Of a stretch of 64,000 nucleotides of DNA, positions 62,370-64,000 are shown in pieces. The position numbers and the translations under genes were made by a program. Every line of letters begins with the position of its first letter. The stretch's first letter is position 1. The notes below the pieces were generated by a model. The model was not told the origin of the DNA. It worked only from the letters and a program-made list of their open reading frames with translations, and searched no databases. Source of the DNA: Streptomyces ambofaciens ATCC 23877 (lineage in GTDB: Bacteria; Actinomycetota; Actinomycetes; Streptomycetales; Streptomycetaceae); contig NZ_CP012382.1 in the NCBI RefSeq assembly GCF_001267885.1, positions 8,233,001 to 8,297,000 on the forward strand. Reading direction: 5' to 3'.

Positions 62370-62885
62370 GTGACGTTCGCCGAACCGTTCGCCCACATCA
62401 AGATCCGCGTGGCCGCGGCTCTGTTCAACGGCGACGAGATCGCCCTCATCCACCGCACCAAGAACGGCCAAGACCAGTACACCCTGCCGGGCGGCAACGT
62501 CGAACCCGGCGAACCCATCCCACACGCCCTCGCACGCGAACTCGACGAAGAACTGGGCCTGAACCTCGCAGACGCAAGCAGCGCCCCACAGCTGACCTGG
62601 ATACAGGACGCCATGGTCACCCGCCCCGGCAGCACCCCACCCCGCAAACTCCACCTCGTCTTCCGCGTGCACATCGCAGCCCCCATTCGGGCCCGCTTGC
62701 ACACCGTCGAACATGACGACATGGCTGGCGTCGGCCACCTTACCTGGAGCCACTACAAGGACGCTGCCAACAAGGCTCTGTTCCCACCAGTCCCGCTCGC
62801 CGAACTCGCCGCTCCCACCGCGCCGCTCGACGCCGCCCAGTCCCTCCTGCCGGCCCTGGACGACACCAACTACAACTGGATTTGA
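62370..62885 (+). CDS. Nudix hydrolase
   Basis: 171 residues. Complete Nudix box: GGNVEPGEPIPHALARELDE followed by ELGL, matching Gx5Ex7REUxEExGU. Cleaves nucleoside diphosphates linked to another moiety, using Mg2+. GTG 62370 after gaaggaggg. The C-terminal 30 residues (PTAPLDAAQSLLPALDDTNY) are a family-variable tail. Confidence 0.92.
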   Translation: MTFAEPFAHIKIRVAAALFNGDEIALIHRTKNGQDQYTLPGGNVEPGEPIPHALARELDEELGLNLADASSAPQLTWIQDAMVTRPGSTPPRKLHLVFRVHIAAPIRARLHTVEHDDMAGVGHLTWSHYKDAANKALFPPVPLAELAAPTAPLDAAQSLLPALDDTNYNWI

Positions 62886-62936
62886 CCCGCCCCGGATGAC
62901 GCAGACGCATTGCGGCGGCGATTGAATGCCCTGGTG

Positions 62937-63052
62937 AGTGACTACTGGACGCCTGCCTATCACGCGGTGGAACACGAGGATGCAGAGGCTGGCCCGGTTG
63001 CTGGCCGAGGGTGCCGATCCAAATGAGGTGTCGACAGTCGGCGAGCAGTAAG
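62937..63052 (+). pseudogene. Ankyrin-repeat protein N-terminal scrap
   Basis: SDYWTPAYHAVEHEDAE in one frame and RLARLLAEGADPNEV in the next, then a stop. This is the opening of a common Streptomyces ankyrin-repeat protein, broken by a one-base slip after about 17 codons and truncated. Confidence 0.6.
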
Positions 63053-63179
63053 AATCCTCTGGTCTGGCAAGTCACCTAATGGACGAAAGCGGGGGTCGGG
63101 CAGGGTGCGCCCTCCGCTGCATGTCTGAATGCGGATACTTCCATCGTGCCCCGGGGCATGGATAGATGCTCCGCGCAGG

Positions 63180-64000
63180 CCGCTCCGGCGTCTCACACCC
63201 GATGACGGTGAACGAGATGGTCATCGCGCTGATCCGCCCGAAACCGAACCTGGCCCGGGTTGTGGGGGAGCCGGCCGAAGCGGTCGCGGCGCACAGGCCG
63301 CTGTGCACGCACCTGACGGGATCGGCACCCTCGCCTCCTACGCCACCGAGGTCGCGCTCCCGGTGAAGGGGCACCTGGAAGAACCCCGCTATCGGCAGCG
63401 CCCGCGCCGACGTCGTCCTGACCGCCCCGGAGGCCGGCGTGCCCTTGTTGTTCCTCGAGGTGGACAACTGCACCGAGGACGCCGTCCTCATCGCCGCGCA
63501 GTTCGACAAGTACGCCCGGTTCTTCCTGCGGCAGGAGAGGGATACCGAGGTATCGAGAAGCCGGTGTGGCGCACCCGCTGGTCCGCACCCGCGTCCGATG
63601 AGTACGAGCGGGTGCACCCTCCGGTCCTGCTCGTCTTCCACCAGGCCGGCCAGCGCTCCGCCAAGAGGCAGATGGCCAGGGTCGCCGACTTCACCCGCCA
63701 CCACTGGCAAGGACGGTGGCATCCCGAAGGCGGCTATCACTCCCTACGACCGCTGCATCCCGATCGTGGCGACCACGCTTCAGCAGCTGCGCGAACACGG
63801 TCCGGCCGGGCCCGCCTTCTGGCGCTTCGGCCGTGACCACCACCAGCCACTGCTGGACGCGATCGGCAATGCCCGCCGCGATGCCTACCTCGCCCGCCGC
63901 CAGGCAGCCCGGGAAGAACAGCGGCGCCGTGAGGAACGGGAAGCCGCGCAGCGCGAAGCGCGGCGGCCGGTGTGCAGGGACTGCGGACAGAAGTTCACCG
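63180..64000 (+). pseudogene. Replication-relaxation-family protein, frameshifted, runs off the window
   Basis: Successive blocks in changing frames: TVNEMVIALIRPKPNLARVV; IGTLASYATEVALPVKG; SARADVVLTAPEAGVPLLFV then EVDNCTEDAVLIAAQFDKYA; VWRTRWSAPASDEYERVHPP; LQQLREHGPAGPAFWRFGRD. A charged helix and a VCRDCGQKF zinc-ribbon start at the edge. At least three frameshifts. Such proteins belong to Streptomyces plasmids and integrative elements. Confidence 0.75.

Noticed and set aside
1..64000. CRISPR arrays, rRNA and tRNA genes
   Set aside because: No regularly spaced short repeats and no recognisable rRNA or tRNA sequence noticed by eye; a tRNAscan or CRISPR search was not possible.

Overview
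This 64 kb window is typical Streptomyces chromosomal DNA. It is very GC-rich with strong third-position GC, uses many GTG starts, carries rare TTA codons, and encodes families typical of the genus (GAF/PAS-PP2C phosphatases, GAF-ANTAR, DUF5133, STAS and HATPase regulators, CGNR regulators, ScbR-like TetR, TerD). Many intact genes alternate with frameshifted or truncated gene remnants and at least five transposase remnants. That mixture fits an accessory region, such as a chromosome arm or an old integration hot spot. I saw no rRNA, tRNA or CRISPR array.

Layout. 0-2 kb: C-terminally cut GAF-PAS-GAF-PP2C phosphatase (minus). 2.5-9 kb: alpha/beta hydrolase and HxlR-type regulator, nicotinamidase, four-EF-hand protein, an unusual triple-repeat beta-trefoil-like protein, cold-shock protein and type II haloacid dehalogenase, interspersed with IS5-type scraps. 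8.9-16.2 kb: regulatory/stress genes: pentapeptide-repeat membrane protein, membrane protein plus TPR protein, small HTH divergent from a STAS protein, DUF5133, GAF-ANTAR, HATPase and a coiled-coil protein. 16.4-22.8 kb: methyltransferase remnant, small secreted protein, then a complete ureAB(fused)-ureC-ureF-ureG-ureD operon on the minus strand. 25.3-28.4 kb: a sigma-factor partner-switch locus, RsbQ-like hydrolase, RsbP-like PAS-PP2C phosphatase with a TTA codon, a broken STAS gene and an HATPase kinase. 28.9-31.1 kb: remnants of an acyl carrier protein, a LanC-like cyclase and a VWA/TerF-like protein around an intact lipoprotein. 31.3-34.8 kb: a TerD domain fused to a PD-(D/E)XK-like nuclease domain, then a membrane-anchored Mrr-type nuclease overlapping a small partner. 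38.3-46.4 kb: a secreted RHS protein whose core is split by a TAC-to-TAA change, followed by several orphan RHS C-terminal tips, each glycine/alanine-rich and each followed by a tiny membrane protein. This array is interrupted by an IS1380 remnant and a frameshifted AbiEii toxin-antitoxin pair. 46.7-54.4 kb: P-loop kinase, CGNR regulator divergent from a hydrolase, NmrA/SnoaL pair divergent from an XRE regulator, HAD phosphatase, ScbR-like TetR and a metallo-beta-lactamase-fold hydrolase. 54.4-64 kb: truncated integrase, IS5 remnant, GNAT enzyme, mobile-element-type membrane protein, VOC/PPOX pair divergent from a second CGNR regulator, Nudix hydrolase, ankyrin scrap and a frameshifted replication-relaxation gene running off the right edge.

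How it works together: the intact genes are mostly sensing and stress modules (partner switching, Ter, cold shock, urease nitrogen supply) plus small enzyme-regulator pairs. The most distinctive locus is the RHS tip/small-membrane-protein array, which looks like a polymorphic toxin locus with stored tip-immunity cassettes. That reading is inference and needs testing.
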